Part shown: in pieces, positions 24,947-33,954 of the stretch
Position numbering within the stretch: the first letter of the stretch is position 1
Layout of the letters: the number at the start of each line of letters is the position of its first letter
Source of the DNA: Lutibacillus sp052034115
GTDB taxonomy: Bacteria; Actinomycetota; Actinomycetes; Actinomycetales; Dermatophilaceae
Assembly (NCBI GenBank): GCA_052034115.1
Contig: JBPOIZ010000011.1
Coordinates: 1-64,000, forward strand
DNA length: 64,000 nt
Direction of reading: 5' to 3'
Translations under genes and position numbers: made by a program
The notes under the pieces: model-generated
What the model was told of the DNA's origin: nothing
Seen by the model: only the letters and a program-made list of their open reading frames with translations
Databases searched by the model: none

Positions 24947-26086
24947 TCACCCCAGGTCGGAGTCCTTCGAGGGAAGCAGCCCGGCGGTGCGGAACAGTCG
25001 GGCCAGTCCGTAGCCGTCGGGGGCGTAGAACACCGGAGTCTGCGGCCGGGCCCCCCCGGCCTGCGGCCAGGCCCCCCGCGCCTGCGGCCGGGCCGCCCGG
25101 GCCTGCGGCCCACCGGCGAGCTCCTCGTTGGACACCGGGATGCCATGGCTGAGCACCTGTTCGGCCGCGGTGAGCTGCCGGATGGCGATCGCCTCGACGA
25201 GCTCGGGTCGAGCGGCGGCGAACTCGGTGTAGAGCGCGGGGTCATGCTGACCGTCGTCGCCGACGAGGAACCAGCGGATGTCGGGGAAGTCGAGCGCGAG
25301 CCGGGCCAGCGACGCCCGCTTGTGGTCCTGCCCGGATCGGAACCAGCCGGTGTTCGTCGGTCCCCAGTCGGTCAACAGCAGCGGGCCGGCCGGATAGCCA
25401 CCGGTCTTGAGGAACCGGGTCAGCGCCGGTGCCGTGTTCCACGCTCCGGTCGAGACATAGACGCACGGAGCGCCCGGGTTGGCCTCGAGCAGCTCGCGAT
25501 AGAACGGCGCCATCCCGGCGACGACCCGGCGGGCCTTCTCGTGCAGGACGAAGGTGTTCCACGCCGCGATGAGCGGGCGGGGCAACGAGGTGGTGAGCAC
25601 CGTGTCGTCGATGTCGCTGATCAGGCCCACCCGCACGTCGTCGCCGACGATGAAGATCGGGGCCGAGACAGGCTCACCGCTGCGGGCCATGACCTGCACC
25701 TCGTGCCAGCCGGGGGTCAGGTTGTGGCCGTCGACGGTCAGGTCGACGTTGCCCGAGCGGTCGCTGCGACCGTAGGCCCACCGGCTGCCGATCTTGACGC
25801 TCACCGGGACATCCATGGCCGGAGCAGTGACAAAGGCCCGCCAGCCGCGTCGGGTCAGGTAGGGCGAACGCAGGCCGCCATACGTGAGTTCGTCCCGCTC
25901 GGCGGCGAGCTCGTCGGGGTCGCCCGGCTGGTACATCAGCACCCGGGCGAAGATCCGCGCCGAGCGCAGCGAGCCGTAGGACGTGTGGGCGATGACCCGG
26001 TTGCGCCAGCCCCGCGAGCGCAGCGCGCGCTCACGTTGCCGGTTCCAGGCGTCCTCCACGAGGGCCGCCCCATGCGGTCGGGCCAT
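24947..26086 (-). CDS. App1-type phosphatidate phosphatase family protein (DUF2183)
   Basis: 379 aa. The HAD-like catalytic motif is LISDIDDTVLTTS near residue 153, followed by VYVSTGAWNTAPALTRFL near 208 and WFLVGDDGQHDPALY near 257, the signature of the App1/DUF2183 phosphatidate phosphatase domain. The N-terminal 150 residues form a beta-rich region typical of these proteins. A heptad PQARAAR-like repeat (4 units) precedes the C-terminal tail. No signal peptide, so probably cytoplasmic and acting on phospholipid or another phosphomonoester; substrate unproven. Confidence 0.83.
   Translation of the reverse strand: MARPHGAALVEDAWNRQRERALRSRGWRNRVIAHTSYGSLRSARIFARVLMYQPGDPDELAAERDELTYGGLRSPYLTRRGWRAFVTAPAMDVPVSVKIGSRWAYGRSDRSGNVDLTVDGHNLTPGWHEVQVMARSGEPVSAPIFIVGDDVRVGLISDIDDTVLTTSLPRPLIAAWNTFVLHEKARRVVAGMAPFYRELLEANPGAPCVYVSTGAWNTAPALTRFLKTGGYPAGPLLLTDWGPTNTGWFRSGQDHKRASLARLALDFPDIRWFLVGDDGQHDPALYTEFAAARPELVEAIAIRQLTAAEQVLSHGIPVSNEELAGGPQARAARPQARGAWPQAGGARPQTPVFYAPDGYGLARLFRTAGLLPSKDSDLG
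25040..25110. repeat. Four 21-bp tandem repeats inside CDS
   Basis: CTGCGGCC recurs at 25040, 25061, 25082 and 25103, giving a 21-bp period and a seven-residue Pro-Gln-Ala repeat in the encoded protein. Confidence 0.8.
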
Positions 26087-26128
26087 AGCGTCCGATGCTA
26101 TCCGGGCGCGGATCGGGACAATGAGGCC

Positions 26129-27295
26129 GTGGACCTCGATGCCCTCACCCCGAGTCAGCTGCGCGCCCGCCGCACGATGAAGTGGACGCTGTGCCCCGAC
26201 GACGCCCTGCCGCTGTGGGTCGCCGAGATGGACTATCCGACGGCGGAGCCGATCATGTCCGCCCTGCGCGCCGCGGTCGAGGCGCAGTCGTTCGGCTATC
26301 CGATCTCCGCGGGGGAATCCGGGCTCGCCGATGCGACTGCCGACTGGTCGGCCGGGCGGTACGGCTGGGCGATCGACCCGGCCGACGTCCACGTCGTCGC
26401 CGACGTCATGCATGGGGTGCGCCTTGCCCTGACCCACCTGACCGCCCCCGGTGATCCGGTCATCCTCACCACGCCGGTCTACATGCCGTTCTTCGACATC
26501 GTCGAGCTGTCCGGCCGCCCCCAGGTGCACGTCCCGATGGCCACCGACGCGAACGGGCGGGCCGGCTTCGACCTCGACGCGATCGACGCGGCATTCCGCG
26601 CCGGCGCTCGCACGCTGCTGCTCTGTTCGCCCTACAACCCGCTCGGGCGGGCCTTCACCACCCCTGAGCTGCTCGCCCTGGCCGAGGTGGTCGACCGGTA
26701 TGGCGGCCGGGTGGTGGCCGACGAGATCCACGCGCCGCTGGTTCACGGCGACCGGACACACACCCCGTATGCCGCGCTGTCCGAGACCACCGCGTCCCAC
26801 ACCATCACCGTCGCCTCGGCGAGCAAGGCCTGGAACCTGCCCGGCCTGAAGTGCGCCCAGGTCATCACGAGCAACGCCGCCGACCGGGCGGCCTGGCACG
26901 CCATACCGATCTGGGACCAGGTGGGGGTCTCGACGGTGGGAATGGCGGCGGCCGTGGCGGCCTACCGTGACGGCGGGCCGTGGCTGTCCCACGTGCTCGC
27001 CCACCTGGCCGGCAACCAGGCCCTGCTCGCCGACGCGGTCGCCCAGTGGCCCGGCGTCCGGCTCGGCGGGCTGGAGGCGACCTACCTGGCCTGGCTGGAC
27101 CTGACCGCTTTGGCGCTCGAGGAGGAGCCGGCCACCTGGCTGCTGCGCGAGGCCAAGGTCATGCTCAACCCGGGGGTGCCGTTCCGCGCCGAGCCGCTGC
27201 GCTTCGTGCGACTCAACTACGCCACGACCCGGCCGATCCTCGGCGACGCCCTGTCCCGCCTCGACGAGGTCATCGGGTCCCGGGCGCGCGGCTGA
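26129..27295 (+). CDS. MalY/PatB-family PLP aminotransferase (putative cystathionine beta-lyase)
   Basis: 388 aa, GTG start. Fold-type I aminotransferase: MKWTLCPDDALPLWVAEMDYPT at the N-terminus is diagnostic of the MalY/PatB group. YNPLGRAF near residue 168, VVADEIHAPLVH near 195 (PLP-contacting Asp), SASKAWNLPGLK near 229 with the PLP Lys, and RLNYATTR near the C-terminus with the carboxylate-binding Arg. Group members cleave cystathionine to homocysteine, pyruvate and ammonia. Divergent from the App1 gene by 42 bp. Confidence 0.88.
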   Translation: MDLDALTPSQLRARRTMKWTLCPDDALPLWVAEMDYPTAEPIMSALRAAVEAQSFGYPISAGESGLADATADWSAGRYGWAIDPADVHVVADVMHGVRLALTHLTAPGDPVILTTPVYMPFFDIVELSGRPQVHVPMATDANGRAGFDLDAIDAAFRAGARTLLLCSPYNPLGRAFTTPELLALAEVVDRYGGRVVADEIHAPLVHGDRTHTPYAALSETTASHTITVASASKAWNLPGLKCAQVITSNAADRAAWHAIPIWDQVGVSTVGMAAAVAAYRDGGPWLSHVLAHLAGNQALLADAVAQWPGVRLGGLEATYLAWLDLTALALEEEPATWLLREAKVMLNPGVPFRAEPLRFVRLNYATTRPILGDALSRLDEVIGSRARG

Positions 27296-27309
27296 GCGAA
27301 GATGACGGT

Positions 27310-29280
27310 ATGCCGAACCAGCCGCACCTGCTGAACTCGATGTCCCCCCGGCCTTCGACCAGTGGCCGGCGGTGCACCCGGACGGCGCATCTGGCCCTCG
27401 TCGTGGCGATTCTCGGCGGCGGGCTCGGCGCCTGTTCGAGCCCGCCGAGTCCGAACGCCGAGGCACAGGCGTTTGCGGCGGCCCTGGGGAAGAAGGACCT
27501 GACCGGCATACACCTGAGCGGTGCGACGACCGCGGAGGCGACCCAGCAGACCACCGAGGTCCTCGAGCGGATGGGCACGATCCGCCGCACGGTGACCCTG
27601 GTCAGTGCGGTGGTCAACCCCGACGACGGACAGAAGGCGGTCGCCACGCTGCGCACCACATGGCAGGTCGGCGAGGGCGCCTCGGGCTCCTGGAGCTACG
27701 AGACCACAGCGCCGATGACCCTGCAGGACGACCAGTGGTCGCTCGCCTGGTCCCGGACCGTCCTGGCGCCCGACCTGAGCCGGGACGAGGTGCTGCGGAT
27801 CTCCTCGACCCCGGCCACCCGAGGCAACGTCATCGGTGCCGACGGGCGCACCATCGTCGAACCCCGCGACGTCTTCCACGTCGGCATCGACAAGTCCCGG
27901 GTCAAGGCGGCGCAGCTCGCGCCGGCCGCAAAGGCGCTGGCAGCGCTGGTCGAGATCGATCCGGCGGCCTACGCCAAGGCGGTCGCCGCCGGAGGGCCCC
28001 AGCAGTTCGTCATCGCCGTCACCTACCGGGCGACCGACCCAATGCTCGCCGTGGTCGACCAGGAGATCACCTCGATCCCCGGTGGCGTGCGCGTGCCGGA
28101 CACCATCCCGCTGCCCCCGACGCGGACCTTTGCCCGCGAGGTGCTCGGGACCGTCGGGCCGGCCACTGCCGAGATCGTCGCGGCCAGCAACGGCGCAGTG
28201 AGCGCCGACATGACCGTGGGCCTGAGCGGCCTGCAGAAGCGGTATGACGAACAGCTGCGGGGCACGCCCGGGCTGACCGTCGAGGCCGCCGGCACCGCCG
28301 AGGGCGGCCAGAAGACAGCCCGCACCCTCTTTGCGGTCGATCCGGTCGACGGCAAGCCGCTGCAGCTGACCCTCGACATCGAAGCCCAGGAGGCTGCCGA
28401 GCAGGCCCTTGCGTCCGTGCGGAACCCCGCTGCGCTCGTCGCCATCCGCGCATCGACCGGCGAGATCGTCGCGGCCGCCAACGGTCCTGGCAACGGCGGC
28501 CAGAACACCGCCACCCTCGGCCAGGTGGCGCCCGGGTCGACGTTCAAGATCGTCTCGTCCCTGGCGGCGCTGCGCGCCGGACTCACGCCATCCTCGAGGC
28601 TGCCGTGCACCACCTCGATCGTCGTCGACGGTCGCCGGTTCGAGAACTACGACGACTATCCGGCCGGCGGGATCGGCACCATCCCGATGACCACGGCCCT
28701 GGCGAACTCGTGCAACACCGCGTTCATCAGCCTCCACGACAAGGTCTCGCAGGCCGACCTCGTTGCCGCCGCCGAGTCGCTGGGTTTCGGTGTCGACCTC
28801 GACCTCGGCTTTCCCTCGTTCCTCGGCGGGATCCCCGTCGCGGCCACCGAGACCGAGCACGCGGCATCCTTCATCGGGCAGGCCAAGGTGCAGGCCAACC
28901 CCATGGACCTAGCGATCGTCGTCGCCTCGGTCATCGCCGGCACGACGGTCCGCCCGGTCCTCGTGCCTGATTGGCCGACCTCGCACCCGACTCCGGCGGT
29001 TGCGCTGACCGCCGCCGAGGCCAAGGATCTGCGCACGATGATGGCGGCCGTCGTCACGCAAGGCAGTGGGCGACGGCTGGCTCCGGTCGGGGTCACCGTG
29101 GCCAAGACCGGAACGGCGGAGTATGGCGATGCCGCCAAGCCGAAGCGATACACCTGGATGGTGGCGGGCAAGGGTGACCTGGCCATCGCGGTGTGGGTCC
29201 AGGACGGGGTGACCGGCGCCTCGACCGCCGGCCCGGTGATCTCCGACTTCCTGACCCGGTGGTCCCCGACCAACCCGTGA
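27310..29280 (+). CDS. Lipoprotein penicillin-binding transpeptidase (class B, MecA_N type)
   Basis: 656 aa. Signal peptide with lipobox LGAC near residue 41. Then an NTF2-like MecA_N domain (residues of about 45-165), a dimerisation domain (about 165-350) and the transpeptidase domain (about 365-655). Active-site motifs: STFK near residue 411, SCN near 467 and KTGTAEYG near 599. Cross-links peptidoglycan outside the membrane and resembles the low-affinity PBP2a-like PBPs of actinobacteria. Starts 14 bp after the aminotransferase stop. Confidence 0.9.
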   Translation: MPNQPHLLNSMSPRPSTSGRRCTRTAHLALVVAILGGGLGACSSPPSPNAEAQAFAAALGKKDLTGIHLSGATTAEATQQTTEVLERMGTIRRTVTLVSAVVNPDDGQKAVATLRTTWQVGEGASGSWSYETTAPMTLQDDQWSLAWSRTVLAPDLSRDEVLRISSTPATRGNVIGADGRTIVEPRDVFHVGIDKSRVKAAQLAPAAKALAALVEIDPAAYAKAVAAGGPQQFVIAVTYRATDPMLAVVDQEITSIPGGVRVPDTIPLPPTRTFAREVLGTVGPATAEIVAASNGAVSADMTVGLSGLQKRYDEQLRGTPGLTVEAAGTAEGGQKTARTLFAVDPVDGKPLQLTLDIEAQEAAEQALASVRNPAALVAIRASTGEIVAAANGPGNGGQNTATLGQVAPGSTFKIVSSLAALRAGLTPSSRLPCTTSIVVDGRRFENYDDYPAGGIGTIPMTTALANSCNTAFISLHDKVSQADLVAAAESLGFGVDLDLGFPSFLGGIPVAATETEHAASFIGQAKVQANPMDLAIVVASVIAGTTVRPVLVPDWPTSHPTPAVALTAAEAKDLRTMMAAVVTQGSGRRLAPVGVTVAKTGTAEYGDAAKPKRYTWMVAGKGDLAIAVWVQDGVTGASTAGPVISDFLTRWSPTNP

Positions 29281-29345
29281 GCGACGAGTCCTGAAGGTCC
29301 TGAGTCCGCCGCGACGGCGCGTCTGCCACGGGCGGGTCCGGCGCC

Positions 29346-29351
29346 TATGCT
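29346..29351 (+). promoter_or_regulatory. -10 box TATGCT, leaderless small membrane protein
   Basis: TATGCT ends six bases before the GTG at 29358 with no ribosome site. Confidence 0.5.
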
Positions 29352-29357
29352 GCAGAC

Positions 29358-29564
29358 GTGGCGAACCCGGTGCGGCTGCTCATTCTCGGTGGCGTGTGGA
29401 CCCTCTTCGTCGGCGCCGTCATCCGGGTGGGGATCCTGCTCCGCGATGGTGGCTTCGACAAGTACCCCACGAGCCTGATGGTGCTCTTCGTGGTGTGCGG
29501 CTTCCTCGCCGGCGGATGCATCTCGTTGACCAAGGCCTACCTGCGCGAGCGGCGCGGCGAGTGA
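29358..29564 (+). CDS. Small two-span membrane protein
   Basis: 68 aa with two hydrophobic helices (VRLLILGGVWTLFVGAVIRV and LMVLFVVCGFLAGGCISLT) and a basic C-terminal tail. Codon bias and the leaderless -10 box support it as a real gene. No family recognised. Confidence 0.65.
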   Translation: MANPVRLLILGGVWTLFVGAVIRVGILLRDGGFDKYPTSLMVLFVVCGFLAGGCISLTKAYLRERRGE

Positions 29565-29697
29565 GCGGCGAGTGGGCACTGTCCAGGTGCTGGGCGGATC
29601 GGCGAGACACCCCCTTGCGCGCGGCCCTGTTGCTTGATCGACTGGGACCACGAATCACTGCCGGGCGCAGGGCGTCCGGCCCGAGCGAGGAGGCGTG

Positions 29698-30102
29698 ATG
29701 ACGGACGCAGTTCTGTCGCCGCTGGACACAGATCTTTCCGTTCACGTGGACCGTCGGGTGGAGCATCCCGTCGGCCACGTGTGGGGAGTGGTCAACAGTC
29801 CACAGGGCGTCGAGGCCTGGCTCGGTTCCGGCGCCACTCTCGGTGGGAAGGGCGAACACTGGTATGCCGCCGACGGCAGCCAGGGTGTGCTTCGCAGTTA
29901 CCACCCGGCTGAACAGATCCGCGTGTCGTGGCACGCCGATGACAGTGCCCCCGCCTCGCTCGTCGACCTGCACATCGTGACCGACGGCGAGGGCACCCGC
30001 CTCGACCTGCGCCACGATCACCTCAACGAGGCCGCCGACGTCGAGGCGTTGCGGGCGAAGTGGACCACCGCCCTCGACCGGCTCGCTGAACTCGCCGGCT
30101 GA
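29698..30102 (+). CDS. SRPBCC (START/AHSA1-like) domain protein
   Basis: 134 aa. The Bet v1/AHSA1 pattern is visible: VDRRVEHPVGHVWGVVNSPQGVEAWLG at the N-terminus, then paired strands, ending in a helix LRAKWTTALDRLAELAG. A GAGGAGG ribosome site is followed after 4 nt by the ATG, preceded in frame by a GTG at 29695 that is too close to it. Such proteins bind small hydrophobic ligands or act as Hsp90 co-chaperone-like domains; role unknown. Confidence 0.8.
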   Translation: MTDAVLSPLDTDLSVHVDRRVEHPVGHVWGVVNSPQGVEAWLGSGATLGGKGEHWYAADGSQGVLRSYHPAEQIRVSWHADDSAPASLVDLHIVTDGEGTRLDLRHDHLNEAADVEALRAKWTTALDRLAELAG

Positions 30103-30152
30103 GCGTCGGCCACCGACACGGGCACCGGCACCGGCCGGCCCGCGCAGTATCG

Positions 30153-30986
30153 CTAGCTGAGGATGTCTTTGCGGGCGAAGGCCCGATAGGCCAGGCCGAG
30201 GAACAGGACGGCATACAGCACCGACCAGGCCAGGCCGTGCCGCATGGCGGTCCAGTCCACGGTCGGGTTGAGCAGGTCGAGCCAGGACCGCTGGTAATAC
30301 ATCGGCAGCGCCCGACGCAGGTCCCCGAGGGCATCGATCTGTTCGAGGATGCTGCCGAGAATCGTCGCCAGGACCGCTCCGCCGACCGCTCCGAGAGGGG
30401 CGTCGGTCTTGGTCGCGAAGAAGAAGGCCAGCGCGATGACTTGCAGAAGCGAAGCGATGACGTATGCCGCCGCGATCCCGAGCCGGGGCAGCAGGTCACT
30501 CCACGGCATCACTCCCCCGCCGAGCATGGTCAGCGGGGACCACCCGTAGGCCGCACCTCCCACGAGCAGTGACCAGCCGATGAGCACGACGACCGCCAGG
30601 GCGATCGAGGCCAACGCGACGACGAGCTTGCTGGTCAGCAGTCGGGCCCTGGGCACCGGGGCGGTGAGCAGGTAGCGCAGCGAGGACCACGACGCCTCCG
30701 CGGGCACCGAGTCCCCGGCGAACAGGGCGGCGAGGATGACCAGGAGCAGCTCGGCGGAGACGAAGAAGGCGAACACCGCAAAGTTGGCTGCCCCGCCGCG
30801 GGCCAGGTCCACGAATCGCGCCGAGGTGCCGGTGCTGCCGCTGGTGCCACCCCCCGAGCCCCCGATGGCGAAGGCGGCCACGAGGATCAGCGGCAGGGCG
30901 AGCAACAGGACCGCCGACCAGAAGGTGCGACGTCGACGGACCTGGCGACCCCACTCCGCGCGCCAGGACAGCGCCGGGCGGCTCAT
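30153..30986 (-). CDS. ABC-2 type transporter permease
   Basis: 277 aa with six hydrophobic helices (first TFWSAVLLLALPLILVAAFA; later AVFAFFVSAELLLVILAALF, LVVALASIALAVVVLIGWSLL, GIAAAYVIASLLQVIALAFFF, LAWSVLYAVLFLGLAY). SVPAEASWSSLRYLLTAPVPR is the conserved ABC-2 cytoplasmic segment. The start overlaps the stop of the upstream ATPase fusion by ATGA, so the two form one exporter. Confidence 0.87.
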   Translation of the reverse strand: MSRPALSWRAEWGRQVRRRRTFWSAVLLLALPLILVAAFAIGGSGGGTSGSTGTSARFVDLARGGAANFAVFAFFVSAELLLVILAALFAGDSVPAEASWSSLRYLLTAPVPRARLLTSKLVVALASIALAVVVLIGWSLLVGGAAYGWSPLTMLGGGVMPWSDLLPRLGIAAAYVIASLLQVIALAFFFATKTDAPLGAVGGAVLATILGSILEQIDALGDLRRALPMYYQRSWLDLLNPTVDWTAMRHGLAWSVLYAVLFLGLAYRAFARKDILS

Positions 30987-33856
30987 CGCGGACGCACCTG
31001 ACGCCCGGCCTCGGCGACGATGCCGAGGAACACCTCCTCGAGCGGGCGTCGCCCGCTGACCCCGACAAGATCCGCGCCGCACTGGACGGCGAGGCGCACG
31101 ACGGTGGCTCGGTCGACCTCGGCGGTGACCGTGAGCCGATCCCCGGACACCGTGACCTCCTCGATTCCCGGGCGGTCGCGCAGCGCGGCGGCCACGGTCT
31201 GCGGCCGGGACGCCGGGCCGGGCCGCAGGTCCAGCAGGCTGGTGTGGTCGCTGCCGACCAGGTCCGCCATGGCGCCGGCTGCGACGACTCGTCCGGCGTT
31301 CATGACCACCACGTGGCTGCATGTCATCTCGACCTCCGCGAGCAGGTGACTCGACACCACGACGGTGCGACCGGTGGCGGCATACGCCTGGAGAATCGGG
31401 CGCATCGCGGCGATCTGCGGCGGGTCCAGGCCGTTCGTCGGCTCGTCGAGCACCAGGACGTCCGGCCGCCCGAGCATCGCCTGAGCGATGCCGAGGCGCT
31501 GCTTCATCCCGTGGCTGTAGGAGCGCACCGGTCGGTCGACCGCGTCGCCGAGCGCTGCGACCTCCAGGGCCTGGTCGACATACGCCTCGTCGGCGGGGCG
31601 GCCGGTCGCCGACCAGAACGCTGCGAGGTTCTGCCGGCCGGTCAGGTGGGGCAGGAAGCCGGGCCCTTCGATGAGCGCGCCCACCCGGCCGAGCACCGCC
31701 GACCCAGGGTGCACCGGTTCCCCGAGCACGTGCACCGTCCCGGAGTCGGGGTGGATCAGGCCCATGACCATCCGCAGGGTGGTCGTCTTTCCGGCGCCGT
31801 TCGGACCGAGCAGGCCGACGACCTGACCGCGTTCGGCGCGCCAGGACACGTCGTCCACGGCTCGGTGCCCGTCCGAGTAGGTCTTGACCAGATCGGTGAC
31901 GACCAGCGGGACGTCGGCCAGGTCCGGGCGGGGTGGGTTGGCGCGGACCCGGCGGCGGCGCCAGAGCCAGGCCACGACGGCGGCGACGACGAGCAGCGCG
32001 GATGCCGCGAGCACTCCCACGGTCTCGATGTCTCTCTCGGCCTGCGTCGTCAGGCGGCCCTGGGGCGCGGTCGGCACGGTGATGGCGTCCCCGAGCAGGC
32101 TCACCTGATCGATCCGCGCGGCGCGCACCGGGGCGTAGGACGAGTCGGTGCTGGTGACCAGCACCCGCCACGTGCTGCCCGGCTCGATCGTGTAGACACC
32201 GGCCGGCAGGGCCACCTCGACAGGTGTCGGGACGCCCGGTGTCACCGGCACGGACACCGGCGCGACCAACCGCCGCGGCATCGTCGCGGACCCGCCCGAG
32301 ACCTGCCACCACGAGGCGAACAGCGTCACCACGGGTCCGGTGGATCGGACCGTCAGGGTCAGCCGCGGCGAGCCGACGACCTGGATCCGTTCGGGCGCCG
32401 CAACGGTGTCGAAGGCTGCGGACTGCCCTGGAAGCGCGGCCAACGGATAGGTCGCCGGCGACGTCGCCGCGCTACCCCCGAGGAGCCCTCCGAGGCCGGG
32501 AACGGTCGTCACCGATGCGGGTTGGCCGCCAGGGGGTGTGACGACGGTCTGCGGTTTGGGCTGGGGCACCAAGGGCAGCCGCTCGGTGCCGAACGTCTGC
32601 AGGGATTCGAACCCGGGGTAGGTCGGCGCAGCCCATTGGGGCGTGGGCGCGTTGCGGCGCGGGATCGGGCCACTCCAGGTGAAGCCGCCGACTCCGACCG
32701 TGCGGCCGGTCGTCGTGGCGAGGAAGGTGTCGAGCCAGCGCTGTGCGACGGCGGCGTCAGCCTCCGGCGTGGTGCTCTGGGCGTCGTGGCCCCCATCGGT
32801 CCACCGCACCGAGACCTTGGTGCCCCAGGCGTGCAGCGCGCGAGCCGTCGCGTCGGCCTGGTCGAGCCCGAAAAGGGAGTCGGACTGCCCTTGGATGAGC
32901 AGCGTGGGGGCCCGGAGGTTCTTCAGGTACCGCGCCGGGCTGTTGGCGCGAAGCAGCTCCAGCAGTTCCGCACTCGGCTCGCCTGTCTCGGCGGCCGCGA
33001 GGAAGAGGCGACAGACCGTCGGGTCGAACCGGCCACAGGTCAGCGGCGCGGTGTCCTCCGTCGCAGCACCTGGCCCTGGTGTCGACCCGACGCCGGCCTG
33101 CGACGACGCGCCGGTCTGCGACGACGCGCCGGTCTGCGACCGTGCACCCGCCAGGGCCGCCCCGAAGAACCGGCTGGCCCACAACTGTTTGAATGGGCCG
33201 GGGGTGGCGATGGCCGTGCCGCCGACCGGGGTGCTCCGGTCGCCCCCCGGGCGGAGCGCGGCCTGGGGGAAGAAGGCGGTGGCCAGGTCGTTCCAGGTGA
33301 CCGCAGCCACCACCACATCGACCCGAAGGTCGGTGCCGGCGGCCATGAGCGCGAGGGCACCGCCATACGAGGCCCCCATGACACCGAGGAGAGGGTCTCC
33401 GCCGCGGCTCGTCGCGATCCCGGGTTGAGCGCTGAGCACGTCGAGCATGACCCGGGCGTCCGCCACTTCATACTCCGGGGCATCGAGGTGGATGCGGCCC
33501 CCGGACTCACCGAAGCCCCGGGCTGTGTACGCCAGGACGACGTAGCCCCGGCCTGCCAGCTCCTGGGCCTGGGTGGCGAGGCCCGACTTGCTGCCGCCGA
33601 AGCCATGGGCGAGGAGGACACCGGGATAGCCGAGCGAGGACGGGTCCTGCTGGGGTCGGTAGATCGTCGCGTCGAGCTGGACGCTCGACCCGTCGGGCTC
33701 GGACCCGACCGTCACCAGGAGGTCGCGGGAGTCGACCGCGGCCGAGGGGGCGAGAGCGGCCGAGGGGGCGAGAGCACCCGCAGTGGCGATCAGCCACAGA
33801 AGAGCAGCCAGAGCGCTGCGCAGCAGGGCCCGGATACCCCGGCGTGGTGTGGCCAT
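30983..33856 (-). CDS. Fusion: secreted S15/CocE-type hydrolase - TM - ABC transporter ATPase
   Basis: 957 aa, leaderless ATG. Residues 1-42 form a signal or anchor helix (LAALLWLIATAGALAPSAA). Residues of about 45-600 are a CocE/NonD-X-Pro-dipeptidyl-peptidase-like hydrolase: LLAHGFGGSKSG, nucleophile GASYGGALAL near 157, acid GQSDSLFGLD near 319, His in TDGGHDAQ near 346, plus a C-terminal jelly-roll-like region. A single span (GVLAASALLVVAAVVAWLW) lies near 612-632, followed by RRRR. Residues 650-880 are an ABC ATPase: GPNGAGKTTT near 683, SHGMKQRLGIA near 779, VLVLDEPTNGLD near 801. The extracellular hydrolase and cytoplasmic ATPase share one chain; the permease is the next gene. Confidence 0.85.
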   Translation of the reverse strand: MATPRRGIRALLRSALAALLWLIATAGALAPSAALAPSAAVDSRDLLVTVGSEPDGSSVQLDATIYRPQQDPSSLGYPGVLLAHGFGGSKSGLATQAQELAGRGYVVLAYTARGFGESGGRIHLDAPEYEVADARVMLDVLSAQPGIATSRGGDPLLGVMGASYGGALALMAAGTDLRVDVVVAAVTWNDLATAFFPQAALRPGGDRSTPVGGTAIATPGPFKQLWASRFFGAALAGARSQTGASSQTGASSQAGVGSTPGPGAATEDTAPLTCGRFDPTVCRLFLAAAETGEPSAELLELLRANSPARYLKNLRAPTLLIQGQSDSLFGLDQADATARALHAWGTKVSVRWTDGGHDAQSTTPEADAAVAQRWLDTFLATTTGRTVGVGGFTWSGPIPRRNAPTPQWAAPTYPGFESLQTFGTERLPLVPQPKPQTVVTPPGGQPASVTTVPGLGGLLGGSAATSPATYPLAALPGQSAAFDTVAAPERIQVVGSPRLTLTVRSTGPVVTLFASWWQVSGGSATMPRRLVAPVSVPVTPGVPTPVEVALPAGVYTIEPGSTWRVLVTSTDSSYAPVRAARIDQVSLLGDAITVPTAPQGRLTTQAERDIETVGVLAASALLVVAAVVAWLWRRRRVRANPPRPDLADVPLVVTDLVKTYSDGHRAVDDVSWRAERGQVVGLLGPNGAGKTTTLRMVMGLIHPDSGTVHVLGEPVHPGSAVLGRVGALIEGPGFLPHLTGRQNLAAFWSATGRPADEAYVDQALEVAALGDAVDRPVRSYSHGMKQRLGIAQAMLGRPDVLVLDEPTNGLDPPQIAAMRPILQAYAATGRTVVVSSHLLAEVEMTCSHVVVMNAGRVVAAGAMADLVGSDHTSLLDLRPGPASRPQTVAAALRDRPGIEEVTVSGDRLTVTAEVDRATVVRLAVQCGADLVGVSGRRPLEEVFLGIVAEAGRQVRPR
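33098..33139. repeat. 18-bp tandem repeat in hydrolase domain
   Basis: CTGCGACGACGCGCCGGT at 33098-33115 and 33116-33133 followed by a partial copy, coding for a Gly-Ala-Ser-Ser-Gln-Thr repeat in a surface loop. Confidence 0.75.
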
Positions 33857-33862
33857 GTGCGC

Positions 33863-33868
33863 ACCTTA
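33863..33868 (-). promoter_or_regulatory. -10 box TAAGGT, leaderless ABC/hydrolase fusion
   Basis: Minus-strand TAAGGT ends six bases before the ATG at 33856. Confidence 0.45.
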
Positions 33869-33914
33869 TGTCGTCGATTCAAGAACTCGGGAACACTCGA
33901 GGTGATGCGCGCGT

Positions 33915-33938
33915 TAGTGCGTAATGATGTAATCACTA
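33915..33938. promoter_or_regulatory. Dyad TAGTG-N14-CACTA with internal TAAT repeats
   Basis: Unusually AT-rich for the window. The outer arms TAGTG and CACTA are perfect inverted repeats; TAAT occurs twice between them, 10 bp apart. It sits just upstream of the AGGAGG of the Gly-rich gene and about 50 bp from the divergent fusion promoter. Probable operator. Confidence 0.5.
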
Positions 33939-33954
33939 CTAGGAGGTAAGCATC

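Noticed and set aside
32604..32622. GGATTCGAACC, a perfect complement of the tRNA T-loop consensus
   Set aside because: It lies inside the hydrolase-ABC fusion coding for YPGFES, and no acceptor stem, A box or anticodon arm can be drawn around it.
31244..33949. 901-codon plus-strand frame opposite the ABC/hydrolase fusion
   Set aside because: Antisense shadow with no motif; the minus-strand fusion carries complete catalytic motifs.
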